From an uncultured Microcaldota archaeon (GTDB lineage Archaea; Micrarchaeota; Micrarchaeia; Anstonellales; Bilamarchaeaceae): a DNA stretch of 5,196 bases. Below the pieces are notes generated by a model. It saw only the letters and a list, made by a program, of their open reading frames with translations, searched no databases and had not been told where the DNA came from. A program made the position numbers and the translations under genes. The stretch is taken from positions 1 through 5,196 of the forward strand of contig CAILMU010000148.1 of the NCBI GenBank assembly GCA_903835325.1, given 5' to 3'. Below are positions 1 to 4,516 of this stretch, piece after piece. Each line of letters starts with the position of its first letter. The stretch's first letter is position 1.

Positions 1-2
1 AT

Positions 3-164
3 CTCGTGTGCTCGCTCACGACCGCTTGGGGCGGGGCGCAGAAGCTGAGGGGCGGCGACACCGTCCGCGAGGACGTGGCGCTCATATTCGAGAGGAGGGA
101 GGTGCCTGCCGCCTGCCCGCGGCGCGAGGACCACCTGACCGTGAAGAGGCTGAGGGAACTGTGA
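3..164 (+). CDS. Gene 1: C-terminal part of a four-cysteine mini-protein (partial, 5' end outside window)
   Basis: This frame is open from the window edge and encodes 53 residues before TGA. It is recognised as a member of the local four-cysteine family by its tail: a VC near the start of the visible part (the third family cysteine), then VPAAC, 11 residues, and a terminal LREL. The N-terminal CxxC pair expected from the paralogues would lie upstream of the window. The family probably binds a metal, most likely zinc, through CxxC plus two further cysteines; this is inferred from cysteine spacing only. The stop overlaps the GTG start of the next gene in GTGA, and the last codons contain GAGGGA, which serves as that gene's ribosome binding site. 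No function is recognised. Confidence 0.75.
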   Translation, partial: LVCSLTTAWGGAQKLRGGDTVREDVALIFERREVPAACPRREDHLTVKRLREL

Positions 165-427
165 ACTACGATGCACTCAAGATGAGCGGGGAGGAGACGC
201 AGTACACCTGCGCAGGCCTCCCACCGTGCCCGAACTGCGGGGGGAACTGGCTTATGGTCGCGGGCGGGGGTAGAGGGTGGGACAGGATCTACACTTGCTC
301 GTGCAGGAGCTGCGGCCAGACGGTGAGGTACTCCCAGGGTCTCGCCTTCGGTCAGCCGCTGACGAACACGGAAGCCGGGAGGCTCGTCGACGCCGAGTTT
401 TCTAAGAGGAGGCTGAGGGAGCTGTGA
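161..427 (+). CDS. Gene 2: Lar-like zinc-ribbon protein, 88 aa
   Basis: The product has two zinc knuckles, CPNCGG (C23, C26) and CRSCGQ (C48, C51), about 20 residues apart with a tryptophan/glycine-rich stretch between them. This is the layout of small phage zinc ribbons of the Lar restriction-alleviation type (PCPxCGs ... CxxCGa). Lar proteins moderate type I restriction in known systems; whether this one does is only inference. C17 and C46 are extra cysteines. GTG at 161 is chosen as start because it overlaps the previous stop (GTGA) and sits 5 bases after GAGG; ATG at 182 is the alternative but has no ribosome binding site. The C-terminus, RRLREL, matches the neighbouring unrelated family, although the rest of the protein does not. 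Confidence 0.75.
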   Translation: MNYDALKMSGEETQYTCAGLPPCPNCGGNWLMVAGGGRGWDRIYTCSCRSCGQTVRYSQGLAFGQPLTNTEAGRLVDAEFSKRRLREL

Positions 428-705
428 GCTACGAGATGACGCAAATCAAGAGACAGTTCGGCGTATGCAGCAGGTGCAAGAACCTGAGGATCGAGTCGCA
501 CAGCTATCGCGGGCACGTTCTGATGTGCGGGTTGGTGATGGACACCATGCTCGACGACGGGGATGTGCCGTTCGACGCGGTCGAGTTTCAAAAGCTGGAG
601 AACGAAATGCGTGAGAGCGTCATCTCCAAACTCGAGAGCTGGAGAGTCCCGGGCGAGTGCACGATGGAACCGTACGCGACGTACAGGAAGTTGAGGGAGC
701 TCTGA
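424..705 (+). CDS. Gene 3: four-cysteine mini-protein, 93 aa
   Basis: A full-length family member with cysteines at C15 and C18 (VCSRC), C35 (LMCG) and C79 (VPGEC), followed by ten residues and LREL. The long gap between the third and fourth cysteines, about residues 40-72, is acidic and looks helical. Predicted role: a small zinc-binding protein, possibly binding nucleic acid or a host protein; no family name is recognised. GTG at 424 overlaps the previous stop in GTGA and follows GAGGGAGCT. ATG at 436 (residue 5) is a possible alternative start. The stop overlaps the next ATG in TGATG, so the two genes are likely translationally coupled. Confidence 0.8.
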   Translation: MSYEMTQIKRQFGVCSRCKNLRIESHSYRGHVLMCGLVMDTMLDDGDVPFDAVEFQKLENEMRESVISKLESWRVPGECTMEPYATYRKLREL

Positions 706-914
706 TGGTGGACGGGAAGACAGTGCGGTGCGACCTGACGGTGTGCGCCGGGTGCGCCAGGCTGGAAACGTGCAGGGACGGGACGCACCACTACTGCTGG
801 CACAACGCCCCGTTCGGGTGGAAGCACGCCAGCCGATTCGGCGAGTTCACCGTGCCGACGGTGTGCGACAGGATAGACACGTACAGGACGATAACGATGC
901 TGAGGGAGCTATGA
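705..914 (+). CDS. Gene 4: four-cysteine mini-protein, 69 aa
   Basis: The shortest complete family member. VCAGC (C14, C17) is followed by YCWHNAPFG (C31), then VPTVC (C54) and a terminal MLREL. C9 and C23 are additional cysteines. The segment after the third cysteine resembles that of gene 6 (CCANAPG), supporting common descent. The ATG at 705 shares its A with the previous stop (TGATG) and lies five bases after GGGAG. A longer reading from an upstream ATG at 657 would run across gene 3 and is not preferred. Function unknown; a zinc-stabilised fold is inferred from the cysteine pattern. Confidence 0.8.
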   Translation: MVDGKTVRCDLTVCAGCARLETCRDGTHHYCWHNAPFGWKHASRFGEFTVPTVCDRIDTYRTITMLREL

Positions 915-1228
915 GACCGGTGAGGCAGCTGCCGATGACGGAGGAGAACGGCTGGCATCATGTCGAGGGACACGTGGAGGGCCTGCACGACGGCCTCACC
1001 CTCGCCAGGACGGAGCTGGACGGCAACATGCTCGCCGTGACGTTCCACGGCGGCTGCGTCACGGTGAACGTCATCAGGCACACCAGGTGGTGGCAGGACG
1101 GGTACTGCACGATATCCGAAGACGGCGACATCGAGGGCATGGCCCAGCGCGACAGCGGACAGGTCGTCCAGAGGATCCGGCCGTGGATGGACGCCATAGC
1201 GAGCATGAGAGCGCTGAGGGAGCTGTGA
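911..1228 (+). CDS. Gene 5: small protein of unknown function, 105 aa, with shared LREL tail
   Basis: Not recognised. The product is not part of the cysteine family: it has only two cysteines (C49, C66) and no CxxC. Residues about 28-68 alternate hydrophobic and polar residues in a way that suggests beta strands, and residues about 82-105 look helical. It nevertheless ends in ALREL, as its neighbours do. The start overlaps the previous stop in ATGA and follows GAGGGAGCT directly, so the SD-to-start distance depends on GAGG rather than GGAG being the paired core. The stop overlaps the GTG of gene 6. The position inside the array suggests it shares expression, and perhaps partners, with the cysteine proteins. 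Confidence 0.72.
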   Translation: MRPVRQLPMTEENGWHHVEGHVEGLHDGLTLARTELDGNMLAVTFHGGCVTVNVIRHTRWWQDGYCTISEDGDIEGMAQRDSGQVVQRIRPWMDAIASMRALREL

Positions 1229-1446
1229 CGGACATAGAGCTAATGAGGAGGAATATCGGCGTGTGCGGCGGATGCGAGAGGTATAGGACCGTCGAGAACA
1301 CGAACGGCTCCAGGTTCTACTGCTGCGCGAACGCTCCTGGGACCCCGGTGTGGGAGAGCTGCAACTCCTTCCAGCTCCGCCTGATCGGATACAACTGTCC
1401 CATGGAGGACACGCACAGGACAGCGAAGAGGCTGAGGGAGCTATGA
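1225..1446 (+). CDS. Gene 6: four-cysteine mini-protein, 73 aa
   Basis: A family member with GVCGGC (C14, C17), then YCC (C33, C34), C46, and NCP (C58), 11 residues and LREL. It is the one complete copy in which the VP before the last cysteine is replaced (GYNC). N-terminal GVCGGCERYR resembles gene 3 GVCSRCKNLR, and the tail EDTHRTAKRLREL resembles gene 4 IDTYRTITMLREL. GTG at 1225 overlaps the previous stop (GTGA) after GAGGGAGCT; ATG at 1243 is a weaker alternative. It carries the only TGT cysteine codon in the array. Probable metal-binding protein of unknown role. Confidence 0.8.
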   Translation: MTDIELMRRNIGVCGGCERYRTVENTNGSRFYCCANAPGTPVWESCNSFQLRLIGYNCPMEDTHRTAKRLREL

Positions 1447-1808
1447 AAATGGACAGGCAGACGGAAGAAGACCTGCAGTCGCTGAGGTACTGCATGGTGT
1501 ACTCGCAGGAACACGACGAGCTCGTGAGGTTCCTGAGGCGGTACGATCCGTCGACCGTGCGCGTCAGGGTGAGACTCGTCGGCATCGGGTCCCAGTCACA
1601 GATGTTCAGCGAAAGCGACGATCTATTCCACATAAACTTCGACAAGCGACAGACGGTCATGCTGACCGAGTACAAATTCATCGACACCGAATGGGATCGA
1701 GAACCCCGCATTGATGGGTCGGCACGCATCGTCTCGATAGCGCTCGGGGCAAGGATGCTGAGACTGATGGACAGGCTGTACGCGATGAGGATGCTGAGGG
1801 AGCTCTGA
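1443..1808 (+). CDS. Gene 7: small protein of unknown function, 121 aa, with shared LREL tail
   Basis: Not recognised, and not a cysteine-family member (one cysteine, C17). The N-terminal third is charged and probably helical (TEEDLQSLRY, DELVRFLRRY). The middle has a strand-like stretch rich in V and R (about residues 39-47), and the C-terminus is a likely amphipathic helix (MLRLMDRLYAMRMLREL). The start overlaps the previous stop in ATGA; a second in-frame ATG lies two codons later. The stop forms TGATG with gene 8. Only the last four residues link it to its neighbours, which suggests that the junction sequence, not the protein body, is shared. Confidence 0.72.
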   Translation: MKMDRQTEEDLQSLRYCMVYSQEHDELVRFLRRYDPSTVRVRVRLVGIGSQSQMFSESDDLFHINFDKRQTVMLTEYKFIDTEWDREPRIDGSARIVSIALGARMLRLMDRLYAMRMLREL

Positions 1809-2101
1809 TGGAAAACGACATCTTCGCTGAAAAACTCAACGGACGCCGAAACGCCTCAGTCTGCATCGGATGCGAGAATCTGGTACTCATCCCATCCGCA
1901 GCCTGGTCGATCGACCACTCGAGCTTCGTGCCAATATGCAGAGAAGACCTTTCAGGCCGTTGGGACATGGATGAGTGCGTGGAATACGATGCTACCAGAC
2001 ATTCCACGAGGGCGATGGAAGGTTTCGAGTCAAGGTACGTCCCGCACAGGTGCCTGATGAAGGACAGCTACGACAGCATGAACAGGCTGAGGGAGCTCTG
2101 A
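1808..2101 (+). CDS. Gene 8: four-cysteine mini-protein, 97 aa
   Basis: The longest complete family member. VCIGC (C19, C22) starts the motif; C44 (FVPIC) and C57 lie in an enlarged middle; YVPHRC (C82) is followed by 11 residues and NRLREL. C57 is extra relative to the four-cysteine plan. ATG at 1808 shares one base with the previous stop, with GGGAG five bases upstream. Codon choice is slightly more mixed than in genes 1-6 (for example GAA, AAA, CTC) but stays GC-rich. Zinc binding is inferred from the cysteine layout. Function unknown. Confidence 0.8.
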   Translation: MENDIFAEKLNGRRNASVCIGCENLVLIPSAAWSIDHSSFVPICREDLSGRWDMDECVEYDATRHSTRAMEGFESRYVPHRCLMKDSYDSMNRLREL

Positions 2102-2102
2102 C

Positions 2103-2336
2103 ATGCTGCACCCGACGTACATAGAGACACTGAGGAGGCTCGCGATCTGCAGGAGGTGCGACGACTTCCGCCTCCGTCCCAGGCGTGGCAACAACCCGGA
2201 CACCGCGGAGTGCTCGCACGACTCCGACCCGTGGGCCGGACCAATGCTGCTATGCGACTGGGGGACGGGACACGTGCCCAGGACGTGCTCCATGATGGCG
2301 GAGCACGACCCCCTGGAGGCGCTGAGGCAGCTATGA
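2103..2336 (+). CDS. Gene 9: four-cysteine mini-protein, 77 aa
   Basis: A family member with ICRRC (C16, C19), C37, C51 and HVPRTC (C62), then 11 residues and ALRQL. The tail has glutamine in place of the usual glutamate, because CAG replaces GAG in the third codon from the end; this removes GGGAG but leaves GAGG as a ribosome binding site for gene 10. This is the only junction in the array with a gap: TGA, one base, then ATG at 2103. The N-terminus is basic and helical (ETLRRL). Probable zinc-binding protein, function unknown. Confidence 0.8.
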   Translation: MLHPTYIETLRRLAICRRCDDFRLRPRRGNNPDTAECSHDSDPWAGPMLLCDWGTGHVPRTCSMMAEHDPLEALRQL

Positions 2337-2587
2337 AGATGATACAAACCAGGAGGTGGGAGAGCTGCAGATACTGCGAGTACCTTGCGTACTATGGTTC
2401 GGGAAACTCGCTCGAGTGCAGGCTGAACAACAAGCTCGAAAAGACGAATCCGTCTGATGCCGTACACTTGTACGCAGAGGACCCACACAAGATATACCAT
2501 GCCTTGAAATGGATGGAGGTCAATGCCGTTCCCGATGAGTGCGTGGACGAGGAATTCGCTACGCTCAGGATGTTGAGACAGCTCTGA
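2333..2587 (+). CDS. Gene 10: four-cysteine mini-protein, 84 aa, last of the array
   Basis: A family member with exactly four cysteines: SCRYC (C12, C15), ECR (C29) and AVPDEC (C70), ten residues, then MLRQL. The start overlaps the previous stop in ATGA. It is the last gene of the run, and nothing starts within 90 bases after it. Its tail is coded TTG AGA CAG CTC, so the GAGGGAG ribosome binding site seen at the other junctions is gone while the LRxL peptide remains. That makes it the informative copy for asking whether the peptide itself is selected. Probable zinc-binding protein, function unknown. Confidence 0.8.
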   Translation: MKMIQTRRWESCRYCEYLAYYGSGNSLECRLNNKLEKTNPSDAVHLYAEDPHKIYHALKWMEVNAVPDECVDEEFATLRMLRQL

Positions 2588-2629
2588 GTCTCCGGTAGAT
2601 AAAAAAATAATCTGTCAGAACTCGAGCTT

Positions 2630-2651
2630 TACATCCTTCGATTAGGATGTA
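2630..2651 (+). other. Small inverted repeat (hairpin)
   Basis: TACATCC (2630-2636) pairs with GGATGTA (2645-2651) around an 8-base loop. No T-run follows on either strand, so it is not a convincing terminator. It sits between the end of the small-gene array and the tRNA promoter candidate, where it could be an operator or an mRNA 3' end structure. Confidence 0.4.
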
Positions 2652-2652
2652 T

Positions 2653-2662
2653 CTTATAAATA
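2653..2662 (+). promoter_or_regulatory. Candidate promoter box CTTATAAATA upstream of the tRNA cluster
   Basis: The box contains TATAAATA, centred about 23 bases before the first tRNA. Two readings are possible. TATAAATA is the -10 element of T4-type late promoters. A TATA box about 25 bases upstream of an RNA start is also the archaeal arrangement. A sigma70 reading (TTTACA at 2628-2633 with TATAAA at 2655-2660) needs a 21-base spacer and is poor. The same ATAAATA core recurs at 2752-2758 and 3109-3115. Confidence 0.35.
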
Positions 2663-2680
2663 AGCGAGTGTGAGATACGT

Positions 2681-2751
2681 TGCGGGAGGACTGACGTTCG
2701 CCTTGTGCTCATAACTCAGGTTGCTTGGTTTGATTCCAAGTCCCGCTACCA
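2681..2751 (+). tRNA. tRNA-Met (CAT), degenerate, CCA encoded
   Basis: The 3' half is convincing: anticodon loop CTCATAA (2708-2714), T-stem CTTGG/CCAAG with loop TTTGATT, acceptor TCCCGCT, discriminator A and CCA. The 5' half is weak. Acceptor TGCGGGA leaves a T-T mismatch at pair 1-72, the D-arm has only about 13 bases (2690-2702) with no clear G18-G19, and the anticodon stem TTGTG/CTCAG has one T-T mismatch. T56 replaces the usual C56. An unpaired 1-72 position is a feature of bacterial initiator tRNA, so an initiator-like role is possible. It may instead be a decayed gene. Confidence 0.6.
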
Positions 2752-2764
2752 ATAAATAGAGAGT

Positions 2765-2872
2765 ATGAAGAAGATGAGAGAGACGATCATGCAGCAAGCG
2801 TATGCAGCCTATGCCTTCCAGGCCTGTTTTTATAGGGCCGAGGGTGCGTACTGTTCTTGCTCCATGGTGTGA
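2765..2872 (+). CDS. Possible 35-residue ORF between tRNA genes
   Basis: ATG at 2765 opens 35 codons ending in TGA. The product has a basic start (MKKMRE), an alanine/tyrosine-rich middle (AYAAYAFQACFYRAEG) and a terminal CSCSMV. There is only a weak purine tract (AGAGAG) before the ATG. ATAAATA at 2752-2758 lies just upstream. The frame contains a T-run followed by ATAG that would be unusual in this GC-rich coding style, and the region could equally be non-coding. No homologue is recognised. It fills most of the interval between the first two tRNAs, and a terminator-like hairpin follows 26 bases later. Confidence 0.25.
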   Translation: MKKMRETIMQQAYAAYAFQACFYRAEGAYCSCSMV

Positions 2873-2898
2873 ACCAAGCCAGAGAGACTGAAGAGAAC

Positions 2899-2935
2899 GG
2901 GCGACCCTCGAGAGACGGTCGCCCGAAATGTTTTT
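2899..2935 (+). terminator. Terminator-like GC-rich hairpin
   Basis: GGGCGACC (2899-2906) and GGTCGCCC (2917-2924) form a perfect 8-bp stem with a 10-base loop. GAAATG and then TTTTT (2931-2935) follow. The six-base offset before the T-run is longer than in a standard intrinsic terminator, so strength is uncertain. If active it would separate transcripts of the first tRNA and small ORF from those of the second tRNA. The T-run (TTTTTAAGC) could also be read as an archaeal TATA box for the next tRNA. Confidence 0.5.
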
Positions 2936-2965
2936 AAGCTCATTGACAATTTGTAAGTTTAATAT

Positions 2966-3047
2966 GGACCTGTAGCTCCAATCGGTAGAGCGCTCGGTCG
3001 AAACCCGGGGTCATTTTGTGTCAGTTCGACTCTGACCAGGTCCACCA
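2966..3047 (+). tRNA. tRNA-Phe-like gene (GAA), atypical, CCA encoded
   Basis: The acceptor GGACCTG/CAGGTCC is perfect, the D-arm GCTC/GAGC with CGGTA is normal, and the T-arm GTCAG TTCGACT CTGAC is canonical; discriminator A and CCA follow. The anticodon stem CTCGG/CCGGG encloses loop TCGAAAC, giving anticodon GAA. Position 33 would then be C instead of the near-universal U. The variable region is ten bases (GTCATTTTGT, 3010-3019), about five more than expected for Phe. An insertion or an unusual processing event is possible, so the isotype is tentative. Confidence 0.65.
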
Positions 3048-3081
3048 TTTTATATCAAATTATTATACAAATACTTGTAGC

Positions 3082-3142
3082 TTTGATAGAATTGCACTAA
3101 TCTGATTCATAAATAAAGCTATCAAATAAGGAGGAGATAGCT
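3082..3142 (+). promoter_or_regulatory. Leader with two mutually exclusive hairpins around the endonuclease ribosome binding site
   Basis: Hairpin A pairs TTTGATAG (3082-3089) with CTATCAAA (3119-3126). Hairpin B pairs AGCTATC (3117-3123) with GATAGCT (3136-3142), enclosing the SD AAGGAGG (3128-3134) in its loop and ending at the ATG at 3143. The two share bases 3119-3123, so only one can form. ATAAATA at 3109-3115 would, if a late promoter, start RNA near 3121 and remove most of the left arm of hairpin B. In phage T4, I-TevI is known to be silenced on early transcripts by a hairpin over its ribosome binding site and expressed from a late promoter that omits the left arm. The same logic is inferred here. 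Confidence 0.5.
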
Positions 3143-4393
3143 ATGACTAAGAGAAACACCAAGCCGTGCGAAAAATGTGGAAGACAAATAAGTTTGTCAA
3201 ATCATGGGATACATGTTGGACGGTGTAAAGGTAAACTTAAAACGTTAAATTCCAATCCTTTCAAGATGCTAAAGGAATGGAAAAATGAATCTGGAATGTA
3301 TATCTGTCCATTCTGCAAACAAGAATTTGGACGAGGTATTACAGGACACATTTGGAGAATGCACACAGAAGAAGGAAAAAATCATGTTTTCTCTGGTCAA
3401 CGAGGTGGTGGATGGAATAAAGGCCTAACAAAAGAAACAGATTCAAGAGTTAAAAATAATAGTGAGACTTTAAAAAAACGATTTGCGAGTGGAGAGATAA
3501 TTCCAAATTTTCTCGGAAAACACCATTCAGAAGAAACGAAGAAAAAACTTTCTGAAAGATCTGGTGGATATAGACGCGGTTCAGGCCGAGGAAAGCATGG
3601 TTGGTACAAGGGATACTGGTGCGACAGCAGTTGGGAGTTGGCCTGGATAATATACCATCTCGAGCATGACATAAAATTCGAACGTAACAAGCAAGGGTTT
3701 GAATACGAGTTTGAGGGGGTGAAGCACGAGTACTTTCCAGACTTCAAGATGGAGGATGGTAGTTACGTGGAAATTAAGAGATACATGACAGACAAAAACA
3801 AGGCGAAACACAAATCATTTCCTGGCAAACTTTGCTTAATAACAAATGACGAGATACAACCATTCTTGAAATATGCAAAAGAAAGATATGGGGACGATTA
3901 CATACAGTTGTATGAAGGTAAACCATATGAAAAATATGTAACTCCAAAAGAATCATATTGGAATTCAAGAAGAGAGTTGAGAGAAAAAAGAAACCAAGAG
4001 AGAGTTGAATTGATCAAAAATTCTGGAATAGATTTCACTATCCATGGATGGAAACAGAGAGTTGCAGAATTACTCAACATCAAACATTCACCAGCGGGGA
4101 GATTCATAAAAAAATATTGTCCAGAGCTAATAGAAACATCATACGTGAAAGGCAGAGACAACAAGCATCCGAAGTTTGTGCGAAAGCACACGAAGGAGGA
4201 ATGGAAAGGAATATATCTTGAGAAGACTCTCAAGAATATAGAGACGATAAGAAAGTCTGGTGTAAACTTTTCAAGACGAGGGTGGCTAAAGAAATTATCG
4301 CTGCTCATGGGGATAAGCAAGAAGGGCGTAAAAGATCTGATGCAGAATCACTGCAGGGATATTTTGAGTCGTGCTTATCTGATGCCGAAATAG
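3143..4393 (+). CDS. Freestanding homing endonuclease, 416 aa (zinc fingers, NUMOD3-like motifs, PD-(D/E)xK-type nuclease)
   Basis: The order of parts is as follows. A first zinc-binding motif has C9, C12 and C28 with nearby histidines. A C2H2-like finger has C55, C58, H69 and H74. NUMOD3-like DNA-binding motifs lie at about 91-106 (WNKGLTKETD) and 125-140 (GKHHSEETKKKLSE). A nuclease core has E165 (SSWELAW), P199-D200-F201 and E210-I-K212 (YVEIK), fitting the PD-(D/E)xK pattern. Two C-terminal repeats lie at about 286-326 and 364-404, both reading I+xSG(I/V)xFxxxGW. Such enzymes cut a specific target and copy their own gene into it by repair. ATG 3143 follows AAGGAGG by eight bases. The gene is AT-richer than its surroundings and mixes TGT with TGC, indicating transfer. 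It ends 27 bases before tRNA-Tyr. Confidence 0.85.
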   Translation: MTKRNTKPCEKCGRQISLSNHGIHVGRCKGKLKTLNSNPFKMLKEWKNESGMYICPFCKQEFGRGITGHIWRMHTEEGKNHVFSGQRGGGWNKGLTKETDSRVKNNSETLKKRFASGEIIPNFLGKHHSEETKKKLSERSGGYRRGSGRGKHGWYKGYWCDSSWELAWIIYHLEHDIKFERNKQGFEYEFEGVKHEYFPDFKMEDGSYVEIKRYMTDKNKAKHKSFPGKLCLITNDEIQPFLKYAKERYGDDYIQLYEGKPYEKYVTPKESYWNSRRELREKRNQERVELIKNSGIDFTIHGWKQRVAELLNIKHSPAGRFIKKYCPELIETSYVKGRDNKHPKFVRKHTKEEWKGIYLEKTLKNIETIRKSGVNFSRRGWLKKLSLLMGISKKGVKDLMQNHCRDILSRAYLMPK

Positions 4394-4420
4394 AAGTGTT
4401 CATTGATAATTAGTTAGTAT

Positions 4421-4507
4421 GCCACGGTAGACCGTTAAAGACACGGGTTTGGCTGTAGACCAAACACGCTATGCGTCGGTGGGAGGCAGTATCCTGACGT
4501 GGCACCA
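4421..4507 (+). tRNA. tRNA-Tyr (GTA), class II, CCA encoded, atypical elbow
   Basis: The anticodon arm is perfect, TTTGG CTGTAGA CCAAA, giving GTA (Tyr), and the long variable arm ACGC TAT GCGT (4466-4476) fits a class II bacterial-type tRNA-Tyr. The acceptor GCCACGG/ACGTGGC has one mismatch (G7-A66); discriminator A and CCA follow. The D-loop (TTAAAGACA) lacks the usual GG, and the T-loop reads GGCAGTA instead of TTCRANN on a stem with two wobble pairs. The D-loop to T-loop contact may be altered, or the gene may be decaying. Confidence 0.75.
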
Positions 4508-4516
4508 TTTTCTCAT

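Larger units (their letters stand above)
150..2587 (+). repeat. Ten junction repeats CTGAGGGAGCTNTGA (SD plus C-terminal LREL codons)
   Basis: Near-identical 15-base units end every gene of the array: 150-164, 413-427, 691-705, 900-914, 1214-1228, 1432-1446, 1794-1808, 2087-2101, 2322-2336 and 2573-2587. Eight of ten match CTG/TTG AGG GAR CTN TGA. Each of the first nine supplies the ribosome binding site (GAGG or GGGAG) of the following gene and, in frame, the last four residues and stop of the preceding gene. The last unit is eroded (TTGAGACAGCTC). The interval given spans the whole set. Confidence 0.85.

Noticed and set aside
8..160. Upstream extension of the gene 2 frame from ATG at 8
   Set aside because: The extension overlaps gene 1, reads as arginine/glycine-rich shadow sequence, and the GTG at 161 has the ribosome binding site and stop-start overlap seen at the other junctions.
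657..704. Longer start for gene 4 (ATG 657); similar upstream extensions for genes 5, 6, 7 and 10
   Set aside because: Each longer form runs over the 3' end of the preceding gene and lacks an SD; the overlap starts after GAGGGAG are uniform across the array.
791..1729. A 312-codon minus-strand open frame
   Set aside because: It lies antisense to five well-supported overlapping genes, is serine/arginine-rich in the way antisense frames of GC-rich genes are, and has no recognisable motif.
150..2587. CRISPR-like array of regularly repeated short sequences
   Set aside because: The repeats are 15 bases, spaced 200-370 bases apart, and coincide with gene ends; spacers are coding.
2943..2965. Sigma70 promoter TTGACA with TAATAT before the tRNA-Phe-like gene
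   Set aside because: The spacer is only 11 bases and the -10 abuts the tRNA 5' end, leaving no room for a start site.
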